Part shown: piece by piece, positions 6,191-6,265 of the stretch
How positions within the stretch are numbered: the first letter of the stretch is position 1
How the letters are laid out: the number at the start of each line of letters is the position of its first letter
Notes under the pieces: model-generated
Told to the model about the DNA's origin: nothing
Database searches by the model: none
What the model saw: the letters and a program-made list of their open reading frames with translations, nothing else
Program-made: the position numbers and the translations under genes
DNA from: Candidatus Dojkabacteria bacterium
GTDB lineage: Bacteria; Patescibacteriota; Dojkabacteria; J137
Length of the DNA: 6,265 nucleotides
Assembly: GCA_020429495.1 (NCBI GenBank)
Contig: JAGQLJ010000142.1
Span: forward strand, 1 to 6,265
Direction of reading: 5' to 3'

Positions 6191-6265
6191 ATGAATCCTA
6201 CAGATAATCCGCAAGCCATGCAAAATGGTAAAGCAAGATCAGTTAGGGGTTTTAACAACCTTTTG
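6191..6265 (+). CDS. Unidentified protein, first 25 residues (continues beyond right edge)
   Basis: An open frame starts at ATG 6191 and stays open through the right edge for 25 codons. The visible protein is MNPTDNPQAMQNGKARSVRG followed by FNNLL. There is no Shine-Dalgarno site in the 20 bases upstream (the closest purine run, AAAGAG, ends about 21 bases away). Met10 (ATG at 6218) is a possible alternative start, also without such a site. A polar, proline- and asparagine-rich start followed by GKARSVRGF could be the first beta strand of a globular domain. GKxxSVRG is faintly like the opening of F-type ATPase beta subunits, but that is too short to support a name. The gene is divergent from the holB cluster and 80 bases from it. 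Being open for only 75 bases, its reality rests on position and on the intergenic promoter-like elements. Confidence 0.5.
   Translation, partial: MNPTDNPQAMQNGKARSVRGFNNLL

Noticed and set aside
1..6265. Alternative genetic code with UGA read as Gly or Trp
   Set aside because: All long frames are intact under the standard code, with conserved Gly and Trp positions encoded by normal codons. Nothing requires reassignment.

Overview
The window is AT-rich (about one third G+C by eye) and carries dense, ordinary bacterial housekeeping genes. Five genes lie head to tail on the minus strand and a sixth starts divergently at the right edge. All complete genes end in TAA or TAG under the standard code, and TGG is used for Trp. 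Several traits suggest a small, AT-rich, reduced genome, possibly Candidate Phyla Radiation (Patescibacteria): short gaps, a stripped-down clamp-loader subunit, weak or absent Shine-Dalgarno sites at several starts, and gyrase proteins with unusual substitutions and insertions. That placement is an inference and I cannot name a lineage from the sequence alone.

In transcription order (right to left) the minus-strand cluster holds five genes: a minimal DNA polymerase III delta-prime-like clamp-loader subunit (5448-6110); a VanZ-like small membrane protein (4943-5455, overlapping the previous gene by 8 bases); gyrB (2998-4905); gyrA (322-2976, 21 bases after gyrB); and the N-terminal part of a class I SAM-dependent methyltransferase (305 down to the left edge). 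Gaps are 16-37 bases or negative, so co-transcription is likely. A reasonable sigma70-type promoter (6132-6159) precedes the cluster. A second candidate promoter, with an extended -10 and a 19-base spacer, sits in the last codons of the VanZ-like gene just before gyrB.

The 80-base divergent intergenic region (6111-6190) separates the cluster from a rightward gene starting at 6191, of which only 25 codons are visible. No stretch over 300 bases lacks a gene. I see no tRNA, rRNA, CRISPR array, insertion sequence or rho-independent terminator.

Functionally the cluster joins replication (clamp loader) with DNA topology (both gyrase subunits). The membrane protein and the methyltransferase have no obvious mechanistic link. 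I find no sign of a new defence or mobile system. The best points for a second look are the GyrA insertions, the non-standard residues at drug-contact positions in GyrB, the clamp-loader subunit without P-loop or zinc cluster, the candidate internal gyr promoter, the gyrA stop codon that forms part of the next gene's ribosome binding site, and a possible leaderless start at the right edge.
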